This document shows positions 1 to 8,732 of a DNA stretch of 64,000 bases, piece after piece. Each line of letters begins with the position of its first letter. Positions within the stretch are counted from its first letter, which is position 1. The DNA is from Candidatus Moanabacter tarae (GTDB lineage: Bacteria; Verrucomicrobiota; Verrucomicrobiia; Opitutales; UBA2987). A program made the position numbers and the translations under genes. The stretch covers positions 2,175,001-2,239,000 of the forward strand of contig CP029803.1 of the NCBI GenBank assembly GCA_003226295.1, read 5' to 3'. The notes beneath the pieces were generated by a model. The model was not told where the DNA came from, made no database searches, and was given only the letters and a program-made list of their open reading frames with translations.

Positions 1-1248
1 TTGGGCCATGATATGAATACCTAGAATACGATTGCTCTCAGTATCCGCGATCACTTTTACGAGACCATCGGTGACGCCTGAAGCAATTGCTCGTCCATTT
101 GCTGCCATAGGAAATCTTCCTGTCGTTACATTAATACCGTCCTTTTTTGCGGAAGTCTCGGTCGATCCTACGCATGCGATTTCGGGATTTGTGTAAATGA
201 CATTGGGGATGGAGTCATAGTTCACTGCTCCGTGATGCCCTGCAATTGTTTCGGCAACCGCAACTCCTTCTTCCTCAGCTTTATGAGCGAGCATCGGGCC
301 TTCTACAGCATCCCCAATTGCATAAACACCTGCAACATTGGATTGGAGGTTTTCATCAGTGACAACGAACCCTCGATCGTTGGTTGCAATTCCTATTTTC
401 TCTAGCCCCAATCCGTCGGTGCAAGGCGATCGCCCTACCGCAATAAGTACTTTATCCGTTTCGATTTGAAAACGCTCTTCTCCTCTTTCAACGTGGACGT
501 TAATTCGTTCTTCACCTTCTTCTAATCCAGATACTTTGGCGGAGGTTTCAATTCGAAATCCCTGTTTTCTGAATATGCGTTCAGCCAATGCGCTGATTTC
601 CTCGTCGAACGTTGGTGCTATTCGGGGTAGAAATTCAACAACCGTCACCTTAGTTCCCAATCTAGCCCATACGGATCCGAGCTCGAGTCCAATCGCCCCA
701 CCTCCGACAACGACCAAGTCGTCTGGAGCACGATCAAAAGCAATTGCGTGATCACTGGAAACGATTCGATTGCCGTCAATACTAATTCCGGATAGCTCTG
801 ACACTTTCGAACCAGTAGCGATCACGATATTGGATGCATAGATTATCTGCGATTCGTCGGGCCCCTGCACTCTAACTGAACCGGGTTCAATAATCTCCCC
901 CACACCATGGAAGATTTGAATATCCCGTTTGCCCACCAGCATCTCTACTCCTTTTCGAAGTTTGGAAACAACCTGATCCTTTCTCCTCATTAGGTTATCT
1001 ATATCAATGGATACCTCTCCCATTTTAATTCCATGAGAGCGGCTCTCATGAGCGGCGAAGTGATACATCTCAGTAGAATGGAGTAGCGCTTTACTTGGTA
1101 TGCATCCCACATTAAGACAGGTACCCCCAAGAAAAGGATCCTTTTCAATGATCGCTGTTTTAAGTCCAAGTTGAGCAGCCCGGATAGCACAGACATAGCC
1201 GCCCGGTCCGGCGCCTATGACGATTAAATTGAAGTTGTTCTCTGCCAT
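1..1248 (-). CDS. lpd: Dihydrolipoyl dehydrogenase (E3), C-terminus cut by window edge
   Basis: This is the FAD/NAD-dependent E3 subunit that reoxidises dihydrolipoamide in the 2-oxoacid dehydrogenase and glycine cleavage complexes. Reading back from the ATG at 1248, the frame is open to base 1 (416 codons). It shows an N-terminal FAD-binding GAGPGG at about residues 12-17, the redox-active disulfide motif GGTCLNVGCIPSK (Cys44 and Cys49), and a second NAD-binding VVGGGAIGLELG. The family is about 460-475 residues long, so roughly 50 residues including the catalytic His-Glu region of the dimerisation domain lie outside the window. The assignment as lipoamide dehydrogenase rather than mercuric or glutathione reductase rests on the disulfide motif and is secure. 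No E1 or E2 genes are visible in the window. Confidence 0.95.
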   Translation of the reverse strand, partial: MAENNFNLIVIGAGPGGYVCAIRAAQLGLKTAIIEKDPFLGGTCLNVGCIPSKALLHSTEMYHFAAHESRSHGIKMGEVSIDIDNLMRRKDQVVSKLRKGVEMLVGKRDIQIFHGVGEIIEPGSVRVQGPDESQIIYASNIVIATGSKVSELSGISIDGNRIVSSDHAIAFDRAPDDLVVVGGGAIGLELGSVWARLGTKVTVVEFLPRIAPTFDEEISALAERIFRKQGFRIETSAKVSGLEEGEERINVHVERGEERFQIETDKVLIAVGRSPCTDGLGLEKIGIATNDRGFVVTDENLQSNVAGVYAIGDAVEGPMLAHKAEEEGVAVAETIAGHHGAVNYDSIPNVIYTNPEIACVGSTETSAKKDGINVTTGRFPMAANGRAIASGVTDGLVKVIADTESNRILGIHIMAQ

Positions 1249-1331
1249 GATCAGATTCTAGATTATAGAAGATTTAGATTTTAAATTGATTCTAAAAAAG
1301 ACCTCGAAATCAAACAAATTGGAAAAGCCAA

Positions 1332-1544
1332 ATGAATCTCACTGATATCGCGAACTGCCTGAAGATCATTAATAATACTTTGGACAGTAATCAGATTTTA
1401 GAAGAAATTAAGAAGTTAGATCACATTCTGAACACGCATAGGCTCGATCTTGAACCACGTCTGGTGCATTTCCTTGAGCGTCGCAGCTATCAAAAAGCGC
1501 TTCGATTTATCGAGGAAGAAACTGATCCCCAAAAAGGGAAGTGA
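1332..1544 (+). CDS. Small hypothetical protein, 70 aa
   Basis: This small protein of unknown function lies divergently from lpd. A GGAAAAG sequence sits 4 bases before the ATG and could act as a ribosome binding site. The product is hydrophilic and predicted helical, with alternating acidic and basic residues and no signal peptide or membrane segment. The ending, with a run like RLVHFLERRSYQKALRFIEE, looks like a real folded helical protein and not random translation. I recognise no catalytic motif and assign no function. An antisense frame over the same bases is less protein-like and was left out. Confidence 0.55.
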   Translation: MNLTDIANCLKIINNTLDSNQILEEIKKLDHILNTHRLDLEPRLVHFLERRSYQKALRFIEEETDPQKGK

Positions 1545-1548
1545 GGGT

Positions 1549-1571
1549 AAGCTGAGTGGCTTAGTCAGCTT
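1549..1571. terminator. Hairpin between convergent genes, possible terminator
   Basis: A perfect 7-bp inverted repeat (AAGCTGA/TCAGCTT, 9-base loop) begins 5 bases after the stop of the 70-aa gene and ahead of the convergent end at 1616. No run of T follows on either strand, so it may only protect RNA ends or work with Rho. Confidence 0.3.
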
Positions 1572-1615
1572 GCAATAGGCTGATAAAATATCCCAACAAA
1601 ATATTGATCCAATCA

Positions 1616-3376
1616 CTATTCGTCGGCGAAGGCTATATCGGGTTGAAAAGAGATGGAAAGGCGGTATTGCTGACCAGGACGCATAATTAGAGGGTAATCT
1701 CGCTTAAGAATTTGCAGATAATGAATATTACCGTAGCAAGTTTTGTAGCGGGATTCGTCCGTAACCACCTCCGTCTCGGCCCAAGAAGCCTGGAAATCGT
1801 CCTTAAGGACGATACATCTAAGACCTTCGGACCCTAAAGTATAGGAGGTGGAAAGGCGGTAAACCGAGTGAGGTGCAGCAATAGCCAAGACATAACGCAT
1901 CCTGTCCATCTGTACCTGGTTCTTTACGGAAAAGATGAATTCGCTCGTAACTTTATTCTCAGAAAAAGTCCAAGAAACTTTTGAGGAACCCAGACCTGGA
2001 ACGAGCTTTTCGTCTTTGGTGATCAGTTCGGGTTGCTCGAAACGGAAATAGAATGATTTTCTTAACCCCAGACCAGTGACACATCGCTTTCCGTAATAGG
2101 AAGGAATAATGATCTGATCGCCAAAAGTGAGCTCCGGAATCATTATCGGCATGTAACAATCTGTTGGCCAATCAAAAATCCCCGGACAATGCGGAAAGGA
2201 CAGGGAGTCAGAGGTTTTTTCGGAACCTGCACCCACTAGGGGAACCTGAATTTGCAAACCGCTTACGGTATCCTGATAGAGAAACACGCCTTGTTCCTTT
2301 CGATTTGACTTATCGAAAATCACAAATCGTCCTCTGGTCCGTTCGGTTACGGTTTCAGGAATCATCTCTCCGCCAATGGCCCGCGCAAGACGTGCCCATT
2401 GGCAAAAACACCGTGCCCCATCGAGATTTGCTAATCTAGTAGTATTCTCCGCGTCCGCGCCCCGTTCTTCGTCGCGAATGACAAGAAACCCTTGTTCTTG
2501 GTCAAGATAGGTCATGAAGAAGAACTGAAAGAGCCGACGCAAAATATCGAAATAGAGGTGTTTTCTTTCCTCGGATATCCATCCATCGCGCATTCCCTGA
2601 AGGATGATACTTATACAATGCATCTGGCCGTAAGCCCCAATGCCTTTTCCGTAAATCCAGCCCAACCCATCCTGGCGGACAATGTCCGGCATGATACGGA
2701 TGTATTTCTCGGCAAAGGTTCTTAGGCTAGGAAGTTTTCGTTCGCGAAGGTTTATGTTGGCGTGAAGCTGTAGGACTTGACGGATAAAGACAAAGCTTAG
2801 GATGCCTTGAAGATCGAAGGTACCACCAATCCCTTTTTCGGGTACATCGTCACAATAGTTCGCAGAACTATTGTGACTTATCCCCTCAATGAAACGGTCA
2901 ATCAAGTTGCTCGTCTCATCTTGCTTAGCTAGACCCATACTGAATCGGGCGGCTGCTTTCGCTACATTGAAGGCCTGCAGGGAACCTGAATTGTTGGTTC
3001 GGCAGAGTAATCTGTCGGCAAGCTGCTCTCGCGTCGGGTCAAGAAGGCGTTCCCAAATGGGATTTCTATCTTTCGATGCCCCGAAAGACAACAGCCCGAG
3101 GGCAGCAAAAGCCAATCCATTTTCATTTGATTGTTCAGTAAAGGCCTGCGCTGTGATGCAACGAGCAGAAAGGTCGATAAGGTCGTGCTCTCCAAGCTGG
3201 GACTCATTTGTGAGGCGATAGAATTCCCCCATGGCGAGAACCGCATGACCGGGTTCCTCAAGTCGTGCAGTTTCGTTACCAAATGGCGAAATTGAGCCAT
3301 CCTCGTTAATTGAGTCCAAACTGTGGCCCAGGGTAGAACGGGCCATATCTAGGCATTGGTCAGCAAAATTCAGCAT
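1616..3376 (-). CDS. Unknown 586-aa protein, possible alpha-toroid plus beta-sandwich fold
   Basis: I do not recognise this gene with certainty. The first 350 or so residues are rich in amphipathic helices with repeated Trp, Tyr and Gly positions (for example GWIYGKGIGAYGQ near residue 240). The rest is strand-rich, with many aromatic residues. That order resembles (alpha/alpha)-toroid enzymes with a C-terminal beta-sandwich, such as heparinase- or alginate-lyase-like proteins and DUF2264 relatives. No signal peptide or transmembrane segment is evident, so the protein would be cytoplasmic as read. The ATG at 3376 lies only 6 bases after the rho stop codon, so it is probably the second gene of a rho operon. 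Any enzymatic role is inference. Confidence 0.8.
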   Translation of the reverse strand: MLNFADQCLDMARSTLGHSLDSINEDGSISPFGNETARLEEPGHAVLAMGEFYRLTNESQLGEHDLIDLSARCITAQAFTEQSNENGLAFAALGLLSFGASKDRNPIWERLLDPTREQLADRLLCRTNNSGSLQAFNVAKAAARFSMGLAKQDETSNLIDRFIEGISHNSSANYCDDVPEKGIGGTFDLQGILSFVFIRQVLQLHANINLRERKLPSLRTFAEKYIRIMPDIVRQDGLGWIYGKGIGAYGQMHCISIILQGMRDGWISEERKHLYFDILRRLFQFFFMTYLDQEQGFLVIRDEERGADAENTTRLANLDGARCFCQWARLARAIGGEMIPETVTERTRGRFVIFDKSNRKEQGVFLYQDTVSGLQIQVPLVGAGSEKTSDSLSFPHCPGIFDWPTDCYMPIMIPELTFGDQIIIPSYYGKRCVTGLGLRKSFYFRFEQPELITKDEKLVPGLGSSKVSWTFSENKVTSEFIFSVKNQVQMDRMRYVLAIAAPHSVYRLSTSYTLGSEGLRCIVLKDDFQASWAETEVVTDESRYKTCYGNIHYLQILKRDYPLIMRPGQQYRLSISFQPDIAFADE

Positions 3377-3382
3377 TTCGGT

Positions 3383-4513
3383 TTAAATTTCGATCATCTC
3401 GAGGAACTTATCATTTGAATCTGTCTTAGCCAGTCTGGTAGTCGCGGTTTCGGCTGCTTCATCAACTTTCATATTCACGAGGGCACGACGAAAAAAATGA
3501 CAGCGGTCGAGTCTTTTTGAATCGAGTAGGAGCTCCTCTCTCCTTGTCCCAGAGGACGCAATGTCTATTGCGGGCCATAATCGCAGGTCGGCTACTTTTC
3601 GATCGAGGACCATCTCCATATTCCCTGTTCCCTTAAATTCCTGGAAAATGAGATCATCCATCCGACTACCAGTGTCGACCAACGCTGAGGCTATTATCGT
3701 AATGCTCCCAGCCTCCTCGGTATTCCGTGCGGTCGAAAAAAGCTGCCTCGGCTTTTCCAGGGCACGGATGTCGAGTCCTCCAGTCATCGTTCTTCCGCTA
3801 CCACCCTTAGCCGAATTATGGGCCCGCGCAAGGCGAGTAAGGGAATCAAGCAGTAAGACAACATCCTTTCCTACTTCAGCTAATCTCTTCGCACGATCGA
3901 TCGCAATGTTGGCTACACGAAGATGGTTCTTCAGATCTTCATCGTTAGAAGAGGCGAACAATTCAGCCGGCACGCTGCGCTGAATGTCTGTGACCTCCTC
4001 AGGCCGCTCATCGACAAGTAGGATCATTACATGACAATCTGCATGATTTTCCAGAACCCCAAGGGCAATATCTCTCAGCAAAGTAGTTTTACCGGTTCTA
4101 GGTGGAGCAACAATAAGACCTCTCTGTCCCCGCCCAATTGGGCAAAATATGTCCATCATACGTACTGTCATTGCTCCATCTAATGTCTCCAACCGAAGCC
4201 ATTGGTCTGGAGTAATCGTCGTAAGTTGGCTGAAATCAGCTACCTTTTGTCGTTCCTCTACTGCCAAACCATCGATGCTCTCAACATAGCGGATTTTTGG
4301 ATTGGGAAATCGATCCTCCTCCTGTGCTTGTCCAACTATCCAGCTACCCGTCTTAATTTTAAATCGGTTTACCAAGTCGCGGGGCAGGAAAGGGTCATTC
4401 CTTCGCGATTTCCCATTATGTTCTGGATTAAGCAATTGCCCCGACTTATTCTGTTGCGGTTCAAAGATGCCTTCAACTCGGATGTTTTTGGACTGTGTGA
4501 TATTCTCGTGCAT
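3383..4513 (-). CDS. rho: Transcription termination factor Rho, short form
   Basis: Rho is a hexameric RNA-dependent ATPase that releases transcripts. Visible parts are a cold-shock-like RNA-binding region at about residues 12-65, a P-loop APPRTGKT at 136-143 (the usual form is APPKAGKT), Walker B VVLLLDSLTR at about 218-227, and the Q/R-loop region with EKPRQLFSTARN and DLIFQEFKGTGNME. The protein has 376 residues against about 419 in E. coli. The N-terminal helical Rho_N domain is missing, and the start is fixed because an in-frame TGA lies four codons upstream of the ATG at 4513. The first P-loop lysine is replaced by arginine, while the catalytic lysine is kept. It is the first gene of a likely pair with the 586-residue unknown. 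Confidence 0.95.
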   Translation of the reverse strand: MHENITQSKNIRVEGIFEPQQNKSGQLLNPEHNGKSRRNDPFLPRDLVNRFKIKTGSWIVGQAQEEDRFPNPKIRYVESIDGLAVEERQKVADFSQLTTITPDQWLRLETLDGAMTVRMMDIFCPIGRGQRGLIVAPPRTGKTTLLRDIALGVLENHADCHVMILLVDERPEEVTDIQRSVPAELFASSNDEDLKNHLRVANIAIDRAKRLAEVGKDVVLLLDSLTRLARAHNSAKGGSGRTMTGGLDIRALEKPRQLFSTARNTEEAGSITIIASALVDTGSRMDDLIFQEFKGTGNMEMVLDRKVADLRLWPAIDIASSGTRREELLLDSKRLDRCHFFRRALVNMKVDEAAETATTRLAKTDSNDKFLEMIEI

Positions 4514-5024
4514 GTGAAAGTCGCGTCATTAGACAATTACCCGTTCTTAACAAGGACCGGTAATATCCTGCAGCAGGCAAATCTACTCTGGCTAAGGGGA
4601 CTGCCTAGCAAAATCTTTATACGGGCTGATCCACGCAGCCTGGAAACCGGATGCTAGGAGAATTAATACCTCTGTCAATGTCTCAGATTAGCATTGTCCG
4701 TCATCGATTGTCGGTTTTCAATCTATGCTTCGTTGGATCCTGCGATGCATAACAAAACTGGATATTCGACAAATCTGATTCCACAAGATTGGAACATTGT
4801 GAGTAAGCGACAATTCTTTTGCACAATCCCGATTTTAGCATCTTTGAGATTCGCAGCCTTTTATAGAAAATTCCAATGGGGTTTTGACCATGGCGTTGAG
4901 GTATTGATTCTATCCAGTGAGCACGTGATTCCTCTAGCTAACTCAGTGGTCACTTATCCACCCAAAGCGCTATGGAATTATCAGTGAATGTGGGATCGAA
5001 GTTGTTTAATTGATCGAAATTCAC
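4514..5024. other. Intergenic region between divergent rho and menA
   Basis: This 511-base region must hold the promoters for rho (leftward) and menA (rightward), but I cannot point to convincing -35/-10 pairs. A 97-codon rightward frame (4694-4987) has no ribosome binding site and no recognisable protein character. One near-match to a DnaA box (TTATCCACC at 4954-4962) is isolated. Nothing else is supported. Confidence 0.5.
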
Positions 5025-5903
5025 ATGACAATTATGAAGGTCTGGATCCTGGCAGCGCGACCTAAGACTCTGTCCGCAGCTATTTCACCGATCCTAATAG
5101 GGATAGGATTGGCCTTCCGGGAAGAGACATTTGAAAAAAATCCGGCAATGCTCTGTCTTCTTTTTGCTGTCCTAGTTCAAATTGGAGCAAACTTTGCGAA
5201 CGACTATTTCGATCACGCCAAGGGCGCAGACACTGAAGATCGAATAGGACCAACACGCGCTGTTGCAGCAGGGTTAGTTGACCCTCCACGCATGCGACAA
5301 GCCTTTTGCGCAGTTTTCCTTCTCGCTTTCGTTGTTGGGTGTGGACTAGTTTATTACGGAGGTTTGTGGTTACTAGCCATAGGCATAGCCAGCATTCTCT
5401 CGGGAATCGCTTATACAGGAGGGCCCTTCCCCTTCGGCTATCACGGCCTTGGAGACCTCTTCGCCTTCTTGTTCTTCGGTATCATTGCCGTATCGGTTAC
5501 CTTTTATACCCAGGCTGGTTATTTCTCGGTAATTTCCCTACTCCCAGCCACTGCTATTGGATCGCTTGTTACAAATATTCTCGTTGTTAATAACTTTCGA
5601 GATATAGATTCGGATCGCCGAGCCGGGAAATCAACTTTGGCAGTTCGATTTGGACAGAATTTCTCCGTGCGCGAGTATCAGGTGAACTGTCTGATTGCGC
5701 TCGTCGTTCCAGTTGTTCTATGGCGACTGAGTTTCGGACCTTGGATACTCCTGCCTATAGTTTGTTGGCCTTGGAGCTTAGTTCTACGGCGCAGATTGCA
5801 GGAGTACCGAGGAAATCAATTGAATCAGGTTCTCGCTGATTCGGCACAATTTCTTCTTCTCTACAGTATTCTACTCTCGATCGGAATTGCACTCGGAAAG
5901 TGA
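5025..5903 (+). CDS. menA: 1,4-dihydroxy-2-naphthoate prenyltransferase
   Basis: This membrane prenyltransferase attaches a polyprenyl chain to 1,4-dihydroxy-2-naphthoate to make demethylmenaquinone, so the cell probably uses menaquinone. The UbiA-superfamily signature is clear: WILAARPKTLSAAISPIL at the N-terminus, the first aspartate-rich motif NDYFDHAKGAD, and the second NNFRDIDSDRRAGKSTLAVR. Around eight hydrophobic segments follow. Length (about 292) fits the family. ATG at 5025 is preferred over the TTG at 5010; a further ATG at 5034 is possible, and no strong ribosome binding site separates them. No other men genes are in the window. Confidence 0.92.
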   Translation: MTIMKVWILAARPKTLSAAISPILIGIGLAFREETFEKNPAMLCLLFAVLVQIGANFANDYFDHAKGADTEDRIGPTRAVAAGLVDPPRMRQAFCAVFLLAFVVGCGLVYYGGLWLLAIGIASILSGIAYTGGPFPFGYHGLGDLFAFLFFGIIAVSVTFYTQAGYFSVISLLPATAIGSLVTNILVVNNFRDIDSDRRAGKSTLAVRFGQNFSVREYQVNCLIALVVPVVLWRLSFGPWILLPIVCWPWSLVLRRRLQEYRGNQLNQVLADSAQFLLLYSILLSIGIALGK

Positions 5904-6181
5904 ATCTTGCTCCTGGACTTGTCCGTTACTTCTAGAGAGTCAGGGGTAATTACGGTCAACAACCGATCATAAGCCTAGGTTACCAAGGAGATCTTTCACA
6001 AAAAGCCACATCAAAGCCCATTCTAAATCAGAGCTTGATACCAAACTTGGCCAAATAGCAAATCATCAGGAAATAACAGGCACAGTAACCGCGATTGAAA
6101 TACCCAGACTACGAGAGGGAACGCTAGTTTTCAAAACCCTGTGGATGGGCGAAAAAGCTTTCAGAGAAGAGATAACTGCAT

Positions 6182-7450
6182 TTAAGGAGACGCAGTGTTC
6201 CGGTAAGCTGCGTCAAGCAGCTCCATTGTATGATAGATAGGCATATCCTGCCCCAATAAATTGAGATGTTTTCGTATCTGGGTCATACAACCAATATTTC
6301 CGGTCACAACAGCTTCAGGCCGAGTTGATAAGAGATTGCGCGCTTTTCTCTCTCCGAGCTGATTGGCCAAATCAGGCTGATCAATATTGTAGGTGCCAGC
6401 AGATCCGCAACAGAGCTCCCACTCAGGAGGCTCGAGCAGAGTTAAATTCGGGATTCCCGAAAGAAGTTCCCTCGGGGCAATACGTTCCTTCTGAGCATGC
6501 GCCAGATGGCAAGCGTCATGGTAAACAACTCGAGTTAGTTCAATCGCATTCTCCGGAGGACGGAATCCGATAGCATGAAGAAAACCACTCACATCAGTGG
6601 TTTTCTTTGACAAATAAATTGCTTCCGGCTCCTCTTCTTGCCCCCTAAATAGAAGACCGTATTCACGCATTCCAGATCCGCATCCAGCAGCATTGGTAAC
6701 GATCGCATCGATGTCGGTCGGGAATGCACTCAAGTTCTTTCTCGCCACCGCCCGGGCCTGTTTTTCCTCACCGATATGCATCGCCAAGGCACCACAGCAT
6801 GCTTGTTTGCTAGGAACAAGAACATCGACGCCGTTCCGATTGAGAACCCCTATGGTAGCAAGATTAATGTTGGGACCTATAACCTGTTGTGCACAACCGG
6901 CGAGCAGCGCTACTCGGGCTCTACGTTTTCCCATAGCAGGATAGAAGTTTGAAAGAGCGGTTGAATCCGACAGCTTCTCAGGGAGCAATTCGAGTCCGGC
7001 CCGCAGTTGTGCGGGAAACAAACCTTTTAAGGGTCGGAAGATAATCCCGAAAAGCACTGCCATTCGAAATCGCTGCGGGTACGGCAAGATCCGCATTAAA
7101 ACAAGACGGCGCAGACGTTCAATTAAGCCTCTTTTCGACTCTTTTTCAGAAAATGCTCGAAAAGGCGCAAGAAGGTCACCGTACTCGACACCGGAGGGAC
7201 AGGCAGTGACACAGGAAACACAACCCAGGCAATGGTCGATATAGGGCCTGGCTAACTCCGCATCCAGATTGCCCTCCATTACTTCCTTCATGAGAATGAT
7301 ACGGCCGCGAGGCGAGTCCATCTCCTCGCCCATGGTAACGTAGGTGGGGCAAGTAGGGAGACAGAAACCGCAATGCACGCAAGCTTCCACAGCTTTAGCC
7401 ATTGCGTCACCTTGGGGACCCAAATTTTCCTTTAGGATCTTATGCTGCAT
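6182..7450 (-). CDS. glcF: Glycolate oxidase iron-sulfur subunit
   Basis: GlcF carries electrons from the GlcD/GlcE flavoproteins of glycolate oxidase toward the respiratory chain. Two 4Fe-4S motifs are visible near the N-terminus, CVHCGFCLPTCPTY (about residues 24-37) and CLGCVSCVTACPSG. Two cysteine-rich CCG domains follow, each with a Cys-Cys-Gly core (SKQACCGAL and WELCCGSAGTYN). Length (422) matches E. coli GlcF (about 407). It is the last of three consecutive minus-strand glc genes, 61 bases or more after glcE. Some paralogues act on lactate (LutA/GlpC), but the adjacent glcD and glcE make glycolate the best guess. Confidence 0.92.
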   Translation of the reverse strand: MQHKILKENLGPQGDAMAKAVEACVHCGFCLPTCPTYVTMGEEMDSPRGRIILMKEVMEGNLDAELARPYIDHCLGCVSCVTACPSGVEYGDLLAPFRAFSEKESKRGLIERLRRLVLMRILPYPQRFRMAVLFGIIFRPLKGLFPAQLRAGLELLPEKLSDSTALSNFYPAMGKRRARVALLAGCAQQVIGPNINLATIGVLNRNGVDVLVPSKQACCGALAMHIGEEKQARAVARKNLSAFPTDIDAIVTNAAGCGSGMREYGLLFRGQEEEPEAIYLSKKTTDVSGFLHAIGFRPPENAIELTRVVYHDACHLAHAQKERIAPRELLSGIPNLTLLEPPEWELCCGSAGTYNIDQPDLANQLGERKARNLLSTRPEAVVTGNIGCMTQIRKHLNLLGQDMPIYHTMELLDAAYRNTASP

Positions 7451-7511
7451 ATAATCAGCTTATCTCGTGAGTCATTAAAAAAGATCGGTGCTATTCGGCA
7501 CCATGTCGCAT

Positions 7512-8615
7512 TTATAAAAAGGGAAGAAATCTACCATCAGGGTCGATTGCGTTCTTTATTCGATTGAGGAAAAACCGTCCCGGATAGGCCCCAATCAGAG
7601 GCGATACGTTTTCACCTAAGAAGACGAGTGCAGAGAAACCCAGTGTCTTAAGGTTCTCCCCAAACGCAACCACACTTTCCGAGTTTGAGAGTCCAACCCA
7701 GGCGACCCTACCACCGGCACCATATCTTCGTATAGCAAATCTGTTGTTGAGCAAATCTTCAATTTCAGAAATACGCGGCGGCGAGATTGGCATCTTAAGG
7801 AGGGTTGGATAGCCTTCAGTGTTCTTAAATTCACGGAAATTTTGCCACAGAAGCGCTTCGAAACGTCCCGAAAAAACTTCCCCGTTAATCCTTAGGAGGC
7901 TCTGAATACGTGAAATCCGCGAAGCGAAAGAAGTCTCGAGCCCTCCGATCCGGACGTAAAGTGTAGCATCAGATTCTAGTTCGAGCCCAGCGAGATCAAG
8001 AGATTGGGAGATTAACAATATGATTGCATCTTTCGCATGATCAATAGATTGGAATTCAAATCTCAAAGTCTGGAAATCCTCTGATTGAGGAAAGACTTTG
8101 AAGGTAACTTCTGTTAGAATGCCTAGCCGGCCGATGCTGCCGACCATTAATTTTGGAAAATCAAAGCCCGCGGAATTCTTCACGACTTTTCCACCCCCTC
8201 TAATTTGAATACCGCGCCCGTCGACGAATCGAACTCCTAGAATGAAGTCGCGGATCCCCCCATACCTTTGACTTCCCGGTCCAGATAGACCTGATGCAAC
8301 AACTCCTCCGATCGTTGCCCCTCTCTCTACTAATGGAGGGTCAAAAGGGAGAGACTGTCCATTTGCTTCAAGTTCCGTTTGGATCAAGGCTACGGACGTC
8401 CCCGACTTGACGGTGATTGTAAATTCTTCCGGCGCATATTCGACGATACCGCTAAGCTTTTCCAATCGCATGCCAATACAATCCTCAGGAAAATGCGAAA
8501 GCCCTGACTTGGTCCCAAATCCGATGGGTTGGACTCTTCGATGAGTCCGAACAATTTCGGAAATTTCATCTGCCGCTTCCGGATAGAAGGTGGTTTTTAG
8601 ATCCTTTTTTGACAT
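7512..8615 (-). CDS. glcE: Glycolate oxidase FAD-binding subunit
   Basis: GlcE is the smaller FAD-binding (PCMH-type) subunit of glycolate oxidase. The flavin-binding core is visible as PIGFGTKSGL, PFDPPLVERGATIGG and VASGLSGPGSQRYGGIRDF, followed by GGKVVKNSAGFDFPKLMVGS, all typical of GlcE. The start at 8615 (MSKKD) is preferred because GGAGGG lies 10 bases before it; an upstream ATG at 8633 would add six residues and has no such site. It sits between glcD and glcF on the minus strand. About 100 bases separate it from glcD, leaving room for a local promoter, though none is obvious. Confidence 0.9.
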   Translation of the reverse strand: MSKKDLKTTFYPEAADEISEIVRTHRRVQPIGFGTKSGLSHFPEDCIGMRLEKLSGIVEYAPEEFTITVKSGTSVALIQTELEANGQSLPFDPPLVERGATIGGVVASGLSGPGSQRYGGIRDFILGVRFVDGRGIQIRGGGKVVKNSAGFDFPKLMVGSIGRLGILTEVTFKVFPQSEDFQTLRFEFQSIDHAKDAIILLISQSLDLAGLELESDATLYVRIGGLETSFASRISRIQSLLRINGEVFSGRFEALLWQNFREFKNTEGYPTLLKMPISPPRISEIEDLLNNRFAIRRYGAGGRVAWVGLSNSESVVAFGENLKTLGFSALVFLGENVSPLIGAYPGRFFLNRIKNAIDPDGRFLPFL

Positions 8616-8732
8616 CCAGACGTAACCCTCCATGGAGAAAATAGTTATCCTATTGAGTGGTGTGGCAAAAATTTAGAACTTTGAATAAGATAAAATTTTA
8701 AGACGAATAGCATTTTTTCACAGTATACTGAG

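Noticed and set aside
1416-1616. 66-codon minus-strand frame over the 70-aa gene
   Set aside because: It is antisense to a better candidate and has a poor protein-like composition.
4951-4965. Single DnaA-box-like TTATCCACC
   Set aside because: Only one near-match exists, with no cluster, AT-rich unwinding region or nearby replication gene, so an origin is not supported.
4694-4987. 97-codon rightward frame between rho and menA
   Set aside because: It has no ribosome binding site, no recognisable motif and an unnatural composition, and is more likely random.
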